Below, piece after piece: positions 33,120-44,864 of a DNA stretch of 64,000 nucleotides. The notes below the pieces were generated by a model, which saw only the letters and a program-made list of their open reading frames with translations, ran no database searches and was not told the origin of the DNA. Source of the stretch: Rhipicephalus microplus (taxonomy: Eukaryota; Arthropoda; Arachnida; Ixodida; Ixodidae); contig NC_134707.1 of NCBI RefSeq assembly GCF_043290135.1, positions 74,892,508-74,956,507 on the forward strand, given 5' to 3'. The translations under genes and the position numbers were made by a program. Position 1 is the first letter of the stretch; every line of letters begins with the position of its first letter.

Positions 33120-33510
33120 AAGCATTCGTCCGTCCATTCGTTCTTGCTTCCGTCCATCCTCTCGTGCGTCTGTGTGGCCGCCCGTGCGTCCATCCGTCCT
33201 TTCATGCGTGCGTCTGTTCGTGCGTCCGCACGTTCATCTGTTCGTCCGTCCCTGCTTATGTCCATGCATCCGCTCCTGCATCCGTCCATGCGTCAATCCG
33301 TGCATCCGTCCATGCGTGCGTCTGTGTGGCCGCCCATGCGTCCATCTGGCCGTCCGTGCAGGCATGCGTGCGTCAGCACGTCTGCGTCAGCACGTCCATC
33401 TGTGCGTCCGTCCCTGCATTCGTCCATGCACCCGCTGCTGCGTCCATCCGTCCGTGCAGCCGTTCGTGCGTCCGTCTATGCATCTGTCTGTGTGTCTGAT
33501 CGTCCACCTA
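33120..33510. repeat. Degenerate (TCCG/TCCA)n-type minisatellite
   Basis: GTCC, CGTC and CATC words dominate almost 400 bp (GTCCGTCCATTCGTTC and similar). Because a 4-base repeat without stop words has no stops in any frame, three overlapping plus-strand open frames and minus-strand ones appear. They are not genes. Confidence 0.85.
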
Positions 33511-34229
33511 TTCAACACTCCAAGTACCACGATCTCGCATCTTTTCATTGTATATTCCTCAATTTGAAGCACCGCCATCCAGCGGACATTCCAAAGACTG
33601 AACGAGAGGAGGCACGCGCACTCTTTCTAACGGCTTGCGCTACGTGTTTACTTCCCACATTTCACCACCTCAAGTTCATGGAATATACTAGGTCACTGTA
33701 TTCATGGCACTGCAGCCAAAACGCTCGCTAAACCTTTTTAAAACCTAGGAGGTTACGCCCAGCGAGTATAACGTAGCAACCCTTTCTTGTCTTCAGTGCG
33801 TTGTTGAACAATAAAAAATTCGCAGCTTCCGCGTTAACTAATAGCCGAATTCACCTGTCTCTCATTTCCCCTTAGCAAACATTGGCATGTACCATCTTTT
33901 GGCATGTACTTTCATTGAGCACTATCTCTTATTGTTCAACAACGCACAGAAGAAATCTCTCCCCTGCACCACCTTGGAGATCAATATGTTATACTTGTTA
34001 CACATTACTACAACGGCTACAAGGGACGAATGGGTGCTGCTATAAGGAGCGTTGCCCTAAAAAGACGCTATTAAGGGGAAGTAAACATGATCGGAAGAAG
34101 ATAGGAGGGAAGGAAAAAGTGAATGACATGGCAAGAGAACATCTTCTCAGAACCGTCAGTTGTGTGAAGCAAAAGCATCCATCGATAGGGCGGCGAAGTC
34201 CGCACACACACAAAACTCGAGGAAGGCTC
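33511..34229. other. Non-coding stretch, no gene seen
   Basis: No element or coding region could be supported here. Confidence 0.4.
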
Positions 34230-34559
34230 GGAGGGCTTTTGTTTTTGAGCGCTCGGAAAAAAGTATTTCTTTTATTGTTGTGGCAGGTAGACCAAGCATA
34301 CGAGGGGCTCACCAGTACGCAACACTCTCTGGCCACGTCAGGGCAGGAGCAAATAATATGGTGCAGCGCTTAGTCATCAACGCACTTTCGGCACGCTGGC
34401 GATGAAGAGCGACCCGGGGAATACATGCGTGCCGCGGGCCAGGCACTGCAGGTACGCAGGCGAAGCAGCAACCACCGCTCGCATCTGTCCAGGCCGGTCT
34501 CCGGAAGGGAAGGGGGAGGTTTGCCGATCGCAACCCATGTGTGAGGGTGGGTCGTTAGT

Positions 34560-35010
34560 AGGAACATCCACAGTCATTACCGTGAGTATTCCGACCGGGC
34601 TACCACCTTGGTGACTGGCGTGTCACAGTGGTGTGCTGCCTTAGCGGCAGCGTCCTTCTCTTAGTTGCCAGCTATATTAACGTGCAAGGCAAGCCAGTGG
34701 AGGGACAGGCGCACACCACTATATTTGATGGCTGTCAGTTTGACGTGCAGCAACGCCACGATCATGCCTGCTTGATCTGGTTGTAGCCTTGCTTGTAGGG
34801 CTGATCGGGAATCGCACAAAATTTACACAGGCAGCTGGGGTAACGTGGCAGCGAGGGTGTCGGCTGCCAAGTGAAGGCCGGACAATCCAGCTTCAGTGGG
34901 CTTAGCGTGAAAAGGAAGTCGGATCGGAAGATTGTACCTTTCGATGGTACAACGCAAGCAGCCGTGGCTTAACGGCGGCTGTACCGAACAAACCCGTCCG
35001 TGAACACAAG
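34560..35010 (-). pseudogene. RNase H region of the old LINE
   Basis: Fragments such as VFTDGFVRY, DQAGMIVALLHVKLTAIK and HVNIAGN, then DAAAKAAHHCDTPV, follow each other on the minus strand with frame changes. They correspond to the YTDGS, helical and final Asp-containing parts of LINE RNase H. Confidence 0.65.
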
Positions 35011-35799
35011 GAGCTGCCACCTAATCCTGCCCAGAGGTTTCGCCACGGCTGCATCGCGTAGCTCGTTTGCCGTTGAGCGCCTTTTACTGAGGTTGCCCAA
35101 TCCTAATTTTACATCCAGAGACTGCTGATGTGGTAGAGGGGGCTAGATAGGACTGGTAGGATTTGGGACCAGCTTTTCATAAAGAGCACAGATCTGTGCC
35201 ATCCGTGACGCTGGTTGGCTCCGCAGTCTCCAAATGGGGGCAGAGCCCCCAGCGGCCATGTGAAGGCGATCCACATGATGCAGCGCCTGTCGTAGCATCA
35301 AGAGTGACAGGGGTGAAGTCTGGGCTTCCCCCAGTATTGCAGCTATGGGCGACTGACGGGGAAGTCCCATGAAGCACCAAATTGCCATGTGGTGTTGCCG
35401 CTCCAGATGCTCCTTGCGGTGTGGCACCCACAGCACCAAGGGTAGTGCCTAAGTTCGCGCTGCCATTGCAGCCCCTCCATAGAGCCTTAATGCCAAGTGC
35501 GAGGGGCTCCCTTAGCCCCTGCTGAGCAGCTTTGGTAAGGCAGTCTCGAACTTTGTGGCATGAAGGCAGCGAATTTAACGGCCGGTATCTAGGTAAGGTG
35601 GTGGTCTATCCTTAGCCCCAGGTACATCACTGCCTCGCTCGACTCGATCGGTTGATCACGTAGTACAAGCTTTCGGATAGCACTCCATGCAACGGCTCTG
35701 GGGTGAACCAGCAGTGGGCGACACGTTCAGGCTGATTGCCTTGAAGAAGGAGGCAACAGCATCCAAGGCTGCAGAGAACGCCTTAATGCCGTGAAGTTC

Positions 35800-36930
35800 T
35801 GCCTATGCCTCTTAACCTAATGTGCCACAGTGTCTGCATACACGGAGCACTGCAGGTTGAACAAAAAGTGGTTCAGGACAGAACCTTGTAGAACGCCTGC
35901 TGTCATCAGCCGTGGACGCTAGGCGCGCGTCGTACTCTGACCCCGAGGGTGCGTCCTGCTAAAAGGCACTGAAGAAGGTTGGTCGGCAGCCCGCAATGTC
36001 AAGTATATTTAAAGCACTCTATCGCTGTATGCGGAAAGGCTGTCAAAAAACGATCTGGACATCCAGCAGGACGAAGAGGGTGACTTCGCCATTGCTTCTG
36101 CCCTCCTCCAAGGTAGAGACGGCTTCCGCGATCTATTCTGCTGTGTGTCAGTGGGGTCGTAAGCCCGTCTGCTTTTCTGGTAGAAAATGTTACCCCCGCA
36201 ATCCAATTTAGGCGTGCTTGTGCTATGGCTTCCATGAGCTTGAAGGCAGCAGAGGTGAGAGAGAGGGCCTGTAGGACATAACGGTGGCATAAGGGTGGCG
36301 AGGTTTCCGGATCAGCACCGCAACAGCGACCAGCAAGCCCTCAGGTAGGGTGCCACTCTGCCAGATTTTATTAAAATCCTCAACAGGCGTCATTGTGAGG
36401 CTACATACAGGTTGCACAGTATCTGGTATGTGATGCCATCGGCCCCAGGGGAAGGATAGGGCTTGGTTCTGGCTACAACCACATTCAGTTTGTGTTCCGA
36501 AATGGGCTCCTTACACAGAGCTTCAATCTGGTTGGCCGTCAAGACAGGGTGGTGACCTTGCCATGGTTTGGGAGCAGGTGTGGGGCTGAGGGCTGCGTGA
36601 ATGGCTGGTGGGAGTTCTGTGGAGCGATTGGCCAGTCGCTCTGCCAGTTTTCACTAACGTTTAAGTGGAAGGCCACCGCAATGACAGGTTGCCGCACCGT
36701 TGGTCCAGTGACGAGGAATCGTAAAAGGTGGCGTGTTTTTGCGCCCTTTCTTGCCTGACTCAGTGAGTGGCAGATTGTCGCTTGCGATGGTTTTGGCATG
36801 TCGCCGACATGCCGCATCCACATGGTTGAAGAGCGTAGGGTGTTCTGGGTCATGGGCCTATAGGTACCTTCTCTCAGCTTTGCACCTCGCAGCCCATAAG
36901 TTCATGGGATGGCGGTCTGGCACATGATAG
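35800..36930 (-). pseudogene. Reverse transcriptase region of the old LINE
   Basis: On the minus strand several pieces in different frames resemble LINE RT: a PLGPMASHTRYC-like segment (cf. GPDGI motif), LMEAIAQARLNWIAG (helix after the YRPISL motif) and a decayed palm region. Stops are frequent and the catalytic aspartates cannot be read in a continuous frame. Confidence 0.5.
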
Positions 36931-37249
36931 TGCTCTGGCACCTTGGTCTGCATGGTTGCCACCTGCGCTGCCGCTGCTACTACATGCAGGAAATCCTGAT
37001 ACTGCTCGGATCACGATTCCCTGAATGTGGTAGCCTTCGAAGCTGCCTTCGAAAAGCCCGCCAATCGACTGTACTACACAGCCTTCTCCTGGGGATCTTT
37101 CTGCCCACAGGTGATATGACGATCGGCAGGTTGTCTGAACCCCAAGAGTAAAGCTCCGTTGTCCTACCATACCAGTCTCCTTTATTGGTCTGCTTTACTG
37201 AGTGACGTCGATGGTGGAACATGACGGTGCTACTGTTCTGCGGACGAAG

Positions 37250-37731
37250 TTAAAAGATCTTGTGTTCAAGACTTCTAGGCCTTGTTGATGTATAACGTCC
37301 ACTAGATCCCTTCCTCGAGAAGAATAGGTGCTTTACCCCCCCCATGGTGTGATGAGCATTCATGTCCCCACATATTGCCACAAAGACTATGAGGTAGTCA
37401 CTTCCAAACCTAGCCATGAGCTTTAGTAGCATTATGGCACCCATCGCTGTTCAAGTCGCGCATACATGGAGGATACTGTCGTGTCGACACCGCGAAGCCG
37501 CACCGTCATGGCACAACACTCAAGATTCTCTCCAGTGACATCAGCCATGTTTATGTGCGCATGTAGTAGTTCTCGTCTCACGTACACTGCACAACGTGCT
37601 CGACACTGGAGATGTGCACTCACCATGCACGGTACGTCTTGGCACGTGTCTAGAGTACACGACTTGACATTTTGGTAGCCGATGTGTTCGGGAAGTCGCA
37701 AGTTGGTCGTTGCTACGTACGCTTCCTGCAA
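37250..37731 (-). pseudogene. Endonuclease of the old LINE
   Basis: The first piece (37731-37432) has CAVYVRRELLHAHINMADVT and ends SSMYARLEQRWVP. A frame change leads to VAICGDMNAHHTMGGVKH, the G-D-x-N-A-H motif of APE-type endonucleases (about 37340-37380). Confidence 0.7.
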
Positions 37732-38299
37732 AGCAAGCCTATGAAGCTCGATCTACAAGAAATGTGAGGAGAGGTCTGCATACCGCCCCTGCAACGAGTG
37801 TGTGTTTCATTGAAGCACACATGGGCGCAGTGGCAGTTCCCTGCAACATGCTGAAGGGTTTCAGCCATGGTGGCTGCTATGAAAGTGCACGCCACCAGCC
37901 TGAAGGCAGATGGACTGCAGCTGGTTTTCAGGAGGCAGCAGGTCCGCAACCGCTCTTAACAGGAGCCTCAGGATTGCATTTTTCTGGTGCACGGGGGCTG
38001 GGATGTTGTTTTTACGGGTGGACGAGGCTTGGTAGTGTCCGGTTGCTTGAGACCAGCCGGCAGGCCGCACTGTTGTGCGTCTGACTGGCCAAGATGAGTC
38101 ACGCTGACCGCCATCTTAGATGGTGCTCCCGCTGCGGCAGCGAAGCTCTTGCCCGTAGGCTGCTTGAGCTCAGGACCGTCAGTACCACTTGAGCTTGCCC
38201 ACAAGACTGCTTGAGCCTTGCAGTTGGGCAGGTAGGTGGGAGCTGGTGCCTTGATGGTCGCCAGGCGCCGCTCTCTTTGCCAGATATGACAGTCTGCGG

Positions 38300-39110
38300 A
38301 ATCAGGTGATTGTAGCCTGCCGCAGTGCAAGCATCTTAATTTGTTGATACAGTTGTCGTGCTTTCCATGGTGGCCACCACACCACAGGCACCACTCTGGT
38401 CCTCAACAAGCGGTGGCGATATGTCCATCGCTACCACATGACAGGCACTGAAGCGGGCGAGGCCGAGACGATTTCACTTCGATACCATGCGAAAAAGGCA
38501 TACCTGGGTTGGAGGCACGGTAGGGGCGAACCAGAGGACTGGTGATGTCTCTTGTCTCGTGGCTGCAATCACTGGCACCTCGGACGTCACGGCTGCCGGG
38601 AGGGCATCGTCGGTATAGTCGCCATCGACGCCTTGCACCACAACACTGCTTTGTGAACGGTCAACAGGAAGGCAGACAGTCATGGGTATTCCTGTAAGCT
38701 CCGATGTTGCTAGAAGGCAATCTATCCATTCTGGTGTAGGTGCATGTGCAGCCACGATGCTCTTTTTTTGTGTTTACTTGCACCTCCTTGACTCCGGGCA
38801 GCGCAGAGAGAGCTTGCGCAATGGCAAGACGGGAGGTGCAGTGAAAGGAAGCGCCGGCGTTTGCAGGTCGCAAAAGAACAGTGCCTGAGTCTAGCGACGA
38901 TGATGACGAGATCAGCATGGTGTGTTCAGTAGCACGCACCCCTGCCGGATTGGTCTGAGTCGCTGTGGGTACATTGGCAGGCCCGGGGACAAAGTGGGCA
39001 GGCATAGCCATAGGTGCAGTGGCAGGACGGGGGCCAGTGTGAGCAGCGGGTTCCTGAGATGTCGAGGCTCGCTGTCGGCACTTCTTTGACTTGGAAAGGA
39101 TGATCTTCAA
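38300..39110 (-). pseudogene. ORF1 of the old LINE, with zinc knuckles
   Basis: A Pro/Ala-rich N-terminal part (39110 on) leads to RLAIAQALSALPGVKEVQVN. After a frameshift it continues as AAHAPTPEWIDCLLATSELT. CLSCGSDGHIATAC, an in-frame TGA, then CLWCGGHHGKHDNC and CLHCG form consecutive CCHC-type knuckles near 38460-38310. It is the RNA-binding partner of the LINE. Confidence 0.7.
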
Positions 39111-39372
39111 CTCAGACTCGTGGTTCCGTCAGTTTCGTGAGTGATGAAGCCTTTATGGGCCACCGTATATTTTGACGGTGTGTTAGTGCCGTGACCGTGG
39201 CACGTTCAGTCGCTACGGCGTACATCTTTCAAGAGGCACCCTCATCGTCACTGCCCAACTTGCTAAGACGCGAGCGCTTTCACATCGACCTAGAGTTCAT
39301 GTCACTAATATCAGGTTCCTTTTTTAATGGCAGTGGTACGTTCTACGAATCGGTGACGTGCGCGCCCGGCAA

Positions 39373-40330
39373 GCTCAGTTTCAGTTTCAGTTTTTATTAT
39401 TTAGAAAGCATCAATTCCTTAACACTTTTAAACAGATGAGGATGCCAGAGCATAAATACTTAAAATGGGTCCCTCAGTTCAAAACAACAGCAAAGGCGAA
39501 TTGAAAACAATTGCCAGAAGATTAGCAAGTGGTAGTAAAAAATTCGTACAAGGCGAAACAAGCAGCAACATGCAACAGTTGAAAAATGTGAAATATTACA
39601 ATAAAAAAAGTCACAATGCGAAAATAGTATAAAAAACAATGCAATGAAAAGTCAAATGCAACACACAGAAGAAAACAAGATAACCATAGAAAAAATTAAT
39701 ATAAAGAGGAAATAAGAATTGTACTTGAGAAACAGAAATAAGTACATAAAATAAATGAGGAGAAGTAGAAAAAATTGTTCACCATAACTAAGGGTAACGA
39801 TCATGAGTTAAAAGAAAATACTTTATTGATGTTCTAAAAGTGAAAGTGAGGGCAAAGGTTTAGGTTGAAACGGCAGACTATTCCAAAAATAAATGGTAGA
39901 CAATTTTGAACTTTTTACCGTAGTTGTTGGAAACGTGTGGTAGCAAGTAATCATGATTAGAAGCAATTCTGGTAAGGTTAGTGTTTTTGAGCAAGCTACA
40001 TTCAATATATTCAAAGAAGAGTTGGGAAAGAAGTAGCTAATAAAATATGACACTTATGTTATCCTCAAATACCTTGTTAAGATAAAAAAATTGCGCTGAT
40101 TAAGCAGGCTACAGGCATCTGAACGCGAACAACTGTTAGCTATGATGCGTATGGCTTGATTTTGTATGTTGCATGGAACGAAGATACCAATAATAGTTGT
40201 TACCCCAAGCGATTGTGCCGTAGTTAATATACTAATGAATAAATGCAAAGTAGAGTGAAAGCAATTCAGGAGGTGAAAATACTAATATGCAATAATAAGA
40301 GCACGGGGTCACAACAATGAGTGACGCTAC
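39373..40330 (-). pseudogene. LINE 3' part (CR1/Jockey-like), minus strand
   Basis: On the minus strand YINYGTIAWGNNYYWYLRSM is the post-palm motif of CR1/Jockey-like RT, followed by fragments in shifting frames. The copy ends in a repeated CTGAAA tail (ACTGAAACTGAAACTGAG near 39370-39395). The interior 39440-39820 is A-rich 3' UTR-like sequence. Confidence 0.55.
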
Positions 40331-41237
40331 CTTGGAGACTTCTTTCATCTAGGTAACTAATTCCGGCCTACGCTGGCCCCATGGTGCGGTGTTCATGCTG
40401 AAAGTGGGCGCCTCTGTACATACATAAATACATAGTGGCTTGGATTGTGAATGAACTGGTACCCACACTGTGGAAGGTTGCCTCAAGTGCAAATAGGCCA
40501 TAAAATCACCGCAGTTGTGATGCACGTGTCAAGGGCTGCCACATGTCCTTTGGCGTGCATTTTAATTCTTAAATTACGTGATCACAGAGGCGTACGCAAA
40601 ATCACAGGTTAAAGAAAATCACAAAGGAAGAGCAGCAGCTGTGGCTTTTCTGCAGGTTTTTTGTTGGTAGAAACAACTCTAAACTTGATTTGGAATAGAT
40701 GCCAAGGCTTGTGAGTCTGTTTAGTTCTTAAGTCTGTGAAAGATTGTACGGTACAACTGTCTGTACGTTGATGACGCCGCGTCACTAATCCTGCTACATT
40801 GTCGCCTCCTTTTTATATGGCCTTGAGAACAGCACACGCATACAGAGAACGTATTTTCCAGCCAATAGCTCTTGTTTCCTACTGGGTTTCCCATGTGTCA
40901 CAATGCGATTGGAAGCCCACACCAAGTTTCATTCGGATGTCTTTTATGGTAGCAGCCAAAGTAAGCAGAGTGCTGGAATGCACTCTTTTGGCAACTAATA
41001 TTTATGACGAAACATAGTGCGGAGCTTTTTTCATGCACTAGGTAAACCTTACTATTACCCTCGTCATCGGTGCTCAATGATGAAAAATGCACAGTTCTCA
41101 AAAATGTCCGGATCAGCAGAATGCAGCTTGAGAAATAATTTACACTGTGTGTTAAGTAAAAACAAAAGCTGCAGTAAACAGTGCAGCACTTGCTCAAAGT
41201 GGATTAGAGCAATGCCGATTCAATAGTGTGTACTTAC
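40331..41237. other. Intronic or unique DNA, no gene seen
   Basis: No repeat family or coding frame recognised. On the minus strand it would be intron 2 of the cryptic gene. Confidence 0.35.
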
Positions 41238-41304
41238 AAGCTAACAGGATCATTTGGAAAAGCAGGAAGTACCCGAATATCAGTTGCACCTGCATTACAG
41301 CACG
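41238..41304 (-). CDS. Cryptic secreted-protein gene, exon after the signal exon (phase 1-2)
   Basis: On the minus strand TTTCTTTTTTCACAG (strong acceptor) precedes a 67-bp exon that ends at TT|GTAAGT (strong donor). The phase-1 frame is open and reads CCNAGATDIRVLPAFPNDPVS. It leaves two bases that fit the exon at 30032-29935. A phase-1 start is typical for the first mature-protein exon after a signal-peptide exon. The family is not recognised. Confidence 0.45.
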
Positions 41305-42330
41305 CTGTGAAAAAAGAAATGATATATACGTTTTGAAACATTACCTTGGTCATTGTTATTTGTGTTCATAGTGATCATTTTATGGTGCGTTAAAAATGAA
41401 CAAGCACAATAGCGATAAAAGGATATGACAAATATCGAACGATTTAATGAAAATTGGCGAATCTAAAGTTTTTATGGTGTTTGCAGCATGTTAGAACTTC
41501 CTTATAAAAACATTAATATAGTTGTACAAGCAGCAGATGTTTGTTACTTATTGCCATAGTGATAGATAACCTATATACATTAAGGGCTAGAAATACACCT
41601 GGTAATAATGCTATCTTTTCTAAAGGGGCGTCATCAATAAAAACATTCATATGGGACAAAAGGTAACCGCAAAAATTGTGAATGTTTCAGAACGTCACAA
41701 AGAACTACCAGACGCCAACTTAGCGATGATATTTCGCAGGCTGGTCGTTATTTATATTTTTACCCTTCACGAAGATGAGCTCCAAGAACTAGTACACAAG
41801 AATCTAAACATAACGCATTTCACCACACAAAAGAGAGAGAGAAATAATTGATAGGACGGGTGGAGATGCTTAGCTGAATTTTCTCTATTTACACATTACA
41901 CTATATACAACGTCACGTTCAGGCTTCTGGCCCGCAAAAAAATGTCTAGCGCTTTGGTGTAACGCACATTAGTTCTCTTCTCATGGGCCTAGAATATCTG
42001 ACGATTCCAAGTTTCAGTCTAGTTGCAGTTCTAAAGCTATCTTCGGAGACTGTCTCCAGATGTGTATATCGTGCACTAAGAGAGGACGCGATTGATGTCT
42101 TCTACGACGTTAGATTGTACACCCAATAGTGATTCTGACAGTCCTATTCAGTTCTAAAGTAATTGGTATATCAGATGTTTAGTCGAATGTGGTGTAAACG
42201 TATTTCGCTTTGCCTATGAAGGTGTCGTGGAATACTGAAACGACGCAAAAGATTAAATTTGTACACAAGCTCTAGAGTTATATACGTGAGTGCAGGTAAA
42301 GGGATACCAAAACCGTCACTTGCATATAAC
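41305..42330. other. Unique AT-rich DNA, no gene seen
   Basis: On the minus strand it would be part of intron 1 of the cryptic gene. Nothing else supported. Confidence 0.35.
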
Positions 42331-42598
42331 TTGATTGATTGATTGGTTGATTGATTGATTATTTGATATGTGGGGATTAACGTCCCAAAACCACCTTATG
42401 ATTATGAGAGACGCCGTAGTAGTGGGCTCCGAACATTTCGACCACCCGGGGTTCTTTAACGTGCACCCAAATCTGAGCACATGGGCCTACAACATTTCCG
42501 CCTCGATCGGAAATGTAGACGCCGACGCTGGGATTTGATTCCGTGACCTACGGGTCAGCAGTCGAGTACTTTAGCCACTAGATAACCATGGTGGGGCG
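42331..42598 (-). mobile_element. tRNA-derived tick SINE (family 1), minus strand
   Basis: On the minus strand the head is GCGCCCCACCATGGTTATCT, with TAGTGGCTAAAGTACTCGAC and GGAATCAAATCCCAGCGTC. The body shares GAAATGTTGTAGGCCCATGT and GGTGGTCGAAATGTTCGGAG with the other copies. The tail is (TCAA)n. Confidence 0.9.
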
Positions 42599-43056
42599 CT
42601 TGCGTACAACATAGAATAATAGCTAGTGTAGGATAGTGTGTGGTCCTAGCCGTGTTGTAAATTGCACTACACGTAAATGTGGACGCAGCTGTTACTTTGG
42701 TGCGCAACGCGGACACGTTTTCTGGTGTTTTTCAACGCACGCCAAAATCATTATACCCACACACGCGTCCTTTCAAAGCAGGGAGAGAGCCCCTGCGCCA
42801 GTTCTCCTCTTCCCCCACCCGAAGCCGAAACTCAATAATGTGAGAAACCTCTGAAACATTTCCTGAAGAGCCACTAGTGGCAAAGAATAGCAAACTATTC
42901 AATGTGGCGAATAATTTTGCTCTATGCAATATTGTCACACAGCTACACAATCATTCGCAATGAAAAAAACTTGATCACTGGGGCAGGTTTTTTTTTAAGC
43001 CCAACCAATTTTTGTCTTTTCTGTCATGGCCCTCATCTTGACAGATTGGAACTTGG

Positions 43057-43315
43057 GAGATGATTTAGACTCCAACCAAAAGTTTTGAAGAAACCCGACG
43101 TTTCGAAACCGACTTGCTTGCTTCCTCGGGGGTGACTGTGGAGGCTACGTAGCAGCGGTGTCTTCAAAGCACTCATGTGGTTCATAATGACCCCGCTCTG
43201 CGGTCACGGCAGAGAAAGGTCTGCAGCCTTCGCAGTCACCCTTGAGGAAGGAACCAAGTCGGTTTTTGAAACGTCGGGTTCCTTCGAAACTTTTGGTTGG
43301 AGTCTAAACCATCTC
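43057..43315. repeat. Foldback element, two 80-bp inverted arms
   Basis: 43057-43137 is the inverted repeat of 43234-43315 with about ten differences, including AGACTCCAACCAAAAGTTT and CCCGACGTTTC. The spacer is 96 bp. The DNA would fold into a long hairpin. It may be a MITE or the terminal part of a larger element. Confidence 0.7.
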
Positions 43316-43503
43316 TCTGTTTCTTACCCAACCAGACCGACTTCTATCGAATGTTTACATTCAGATTGGCACTTGCATAGGTTACAAAAAAAATCATATA
43401 AGAAAATGGTTTACTGATATGGTCTGACTTTAAAACCTTACTTCACTGTTATCCAGCATAGATAGCCAGACGGGCTTTTCATTTTGCCGTGTACTAACGG
43501 TTA

Positions 43504-44172
43504 GTTGACAACGGCGACTAGCAGCGTTCATGCGATAGTTTTTAACTGGTCGAAAACAGTCGCAAACGGTCGCAAAGCGACATCTTTGACTAGTCGCTTC
43601 TTGCTCAATTTTTAGTCGCGAGCCTGCAGTTGAAAAACTACTGGAATCAATCTGCGATGCTCAAAAGTAACACCGGCATTTATTTACATGCAGGCACATT
43701 TTTTATTCATGTTTTTTATTGCGCTGGTTTCCTGTTGCCAGACACAAACACGTTCCTCTGAATCTGTGACACCATTGCAACACCCACCATGGTCACACCC
43801 ACCACCGGCTTTTTTTTTGAGGTTTCTGTGCGGCCAGAGCTAACACCATGAATTAGCGCATCAGCGCCATGACAATCTCTTGTTCTTCACTTGAACCTAA
43901 CTCCTCGACGCTGCTGGCAACGCTGTTCAAGAACGGACAAAAACAGTAAATGCAGCACGTTCGGTTCACTCCACTCACTAAGCTGGCGGCGATCAGCTGA
44001 TCGACGCCGGTCTCCAGGGTTATGGCTGATAACGACATTTGGACATGCTTCTCCAGCTTCACGACTCTCAGTCGCTCGCATGCAGCCGCTGCCGGTGTGA
44101 ACATCAGTTGCTTTTTGGTCACCAGTCACAAATAGTCGCGTGACTGGTGCTAGTAGCCGGTGTGAACAACTG
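43504..44172 (-). mobile_element. TIR element, possible PIF/Harbinger relic
   Basis: The ends are imperfect inverted repeats about 55 bp long (left GGCGACTAGCAGCGTTCATG; reverse complement of the right end GGCTACTAGCACCAGTCACG). On the minus strand the interior has an 89-codon frame (44122-43853). A K-K-x-R-W-W-V segment beyond its stop resembles the start of PIF/Harbinger nucleases. The superfamily call is tentative. Confidence 0.45.
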
Positions 44173-44864
44173 GTGTCAAGCGAAAAACAGAACGCCAGAT
44201 CGGCTGAGAATGCACAGCACAGTCACAGCGAAAGCTGGAGGAGCATCATAACTAGAAGCTTTTCCAAGTCGATTTCGGCTACTAATACAAATACGCTTAT
44301 AAGGTACTAACTACCCCATCAATTCATGTGGTCGCTGATAACAATGACGGGCCGTTTATGTAGTATGTTGGAAGCTTTTAACATCCCACTTGACATTCGA
44401 GTCATACTCTGTGATGCCTGTTCACGCAATTCACTTTGTAAACTGAAACTACAACGCTAATGAGCTCCAGTAGCAGACGATTAGAATGACGCCATGTTTG
44501 ATAAATTCTTCTGCATTGCTTACTATCCATGCGCCACAGGCACTATTATCCTAAGCATTATATGCTCACATACAAGAAGTGGAGTCAATCGCAGGTTGCT
44601 AAAACGACGCTCGCTTATAGTGCACATCTTAGAATGTTATGGCAGAAGCGCTACCAAGCGAAAACCCTGTGTCTTGAGAAACTGTATTAGAGTAAATGCT
44701 CTCCCACATTACATGATTATGCAATCATATAATAATAAAACGTGAAAAGAAAAGGCTCTACAGTGTGAAAACGTATCAAGAAAGCAATGATCAGGACAGA
44801 AAACAGCATATGAGCGTAACAGATGAACAGCAAGATAAATACTGCGTTGATCGTGCGAATTTAC

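Larger units (their letters stand above)
34230..39120 (-). mobile_element. Old LINE with ORF1, endonuclease, RT and RNase H, heavily decayed
   Basis: Read on the minus strand, the order is ORF1 with zinc knuckles (39110-38300), endonuclease (37731-37250), RT (about 36930-35800), RNase H (about 35010-34560) and a C-terminal region to about 34230. This is the I/R1-like layout and is close to full length. Every domain has several stops and frameshifts, so it is much older than the LINE at 12302-18217. No target duplication was found. Confidence 0.75.

Noticed and set aside
33102..33731. Plus-strand 209-codon protein gene
   Set aside because: Most of it is the degenerate 4-base repeat, which has no stops in any frame.
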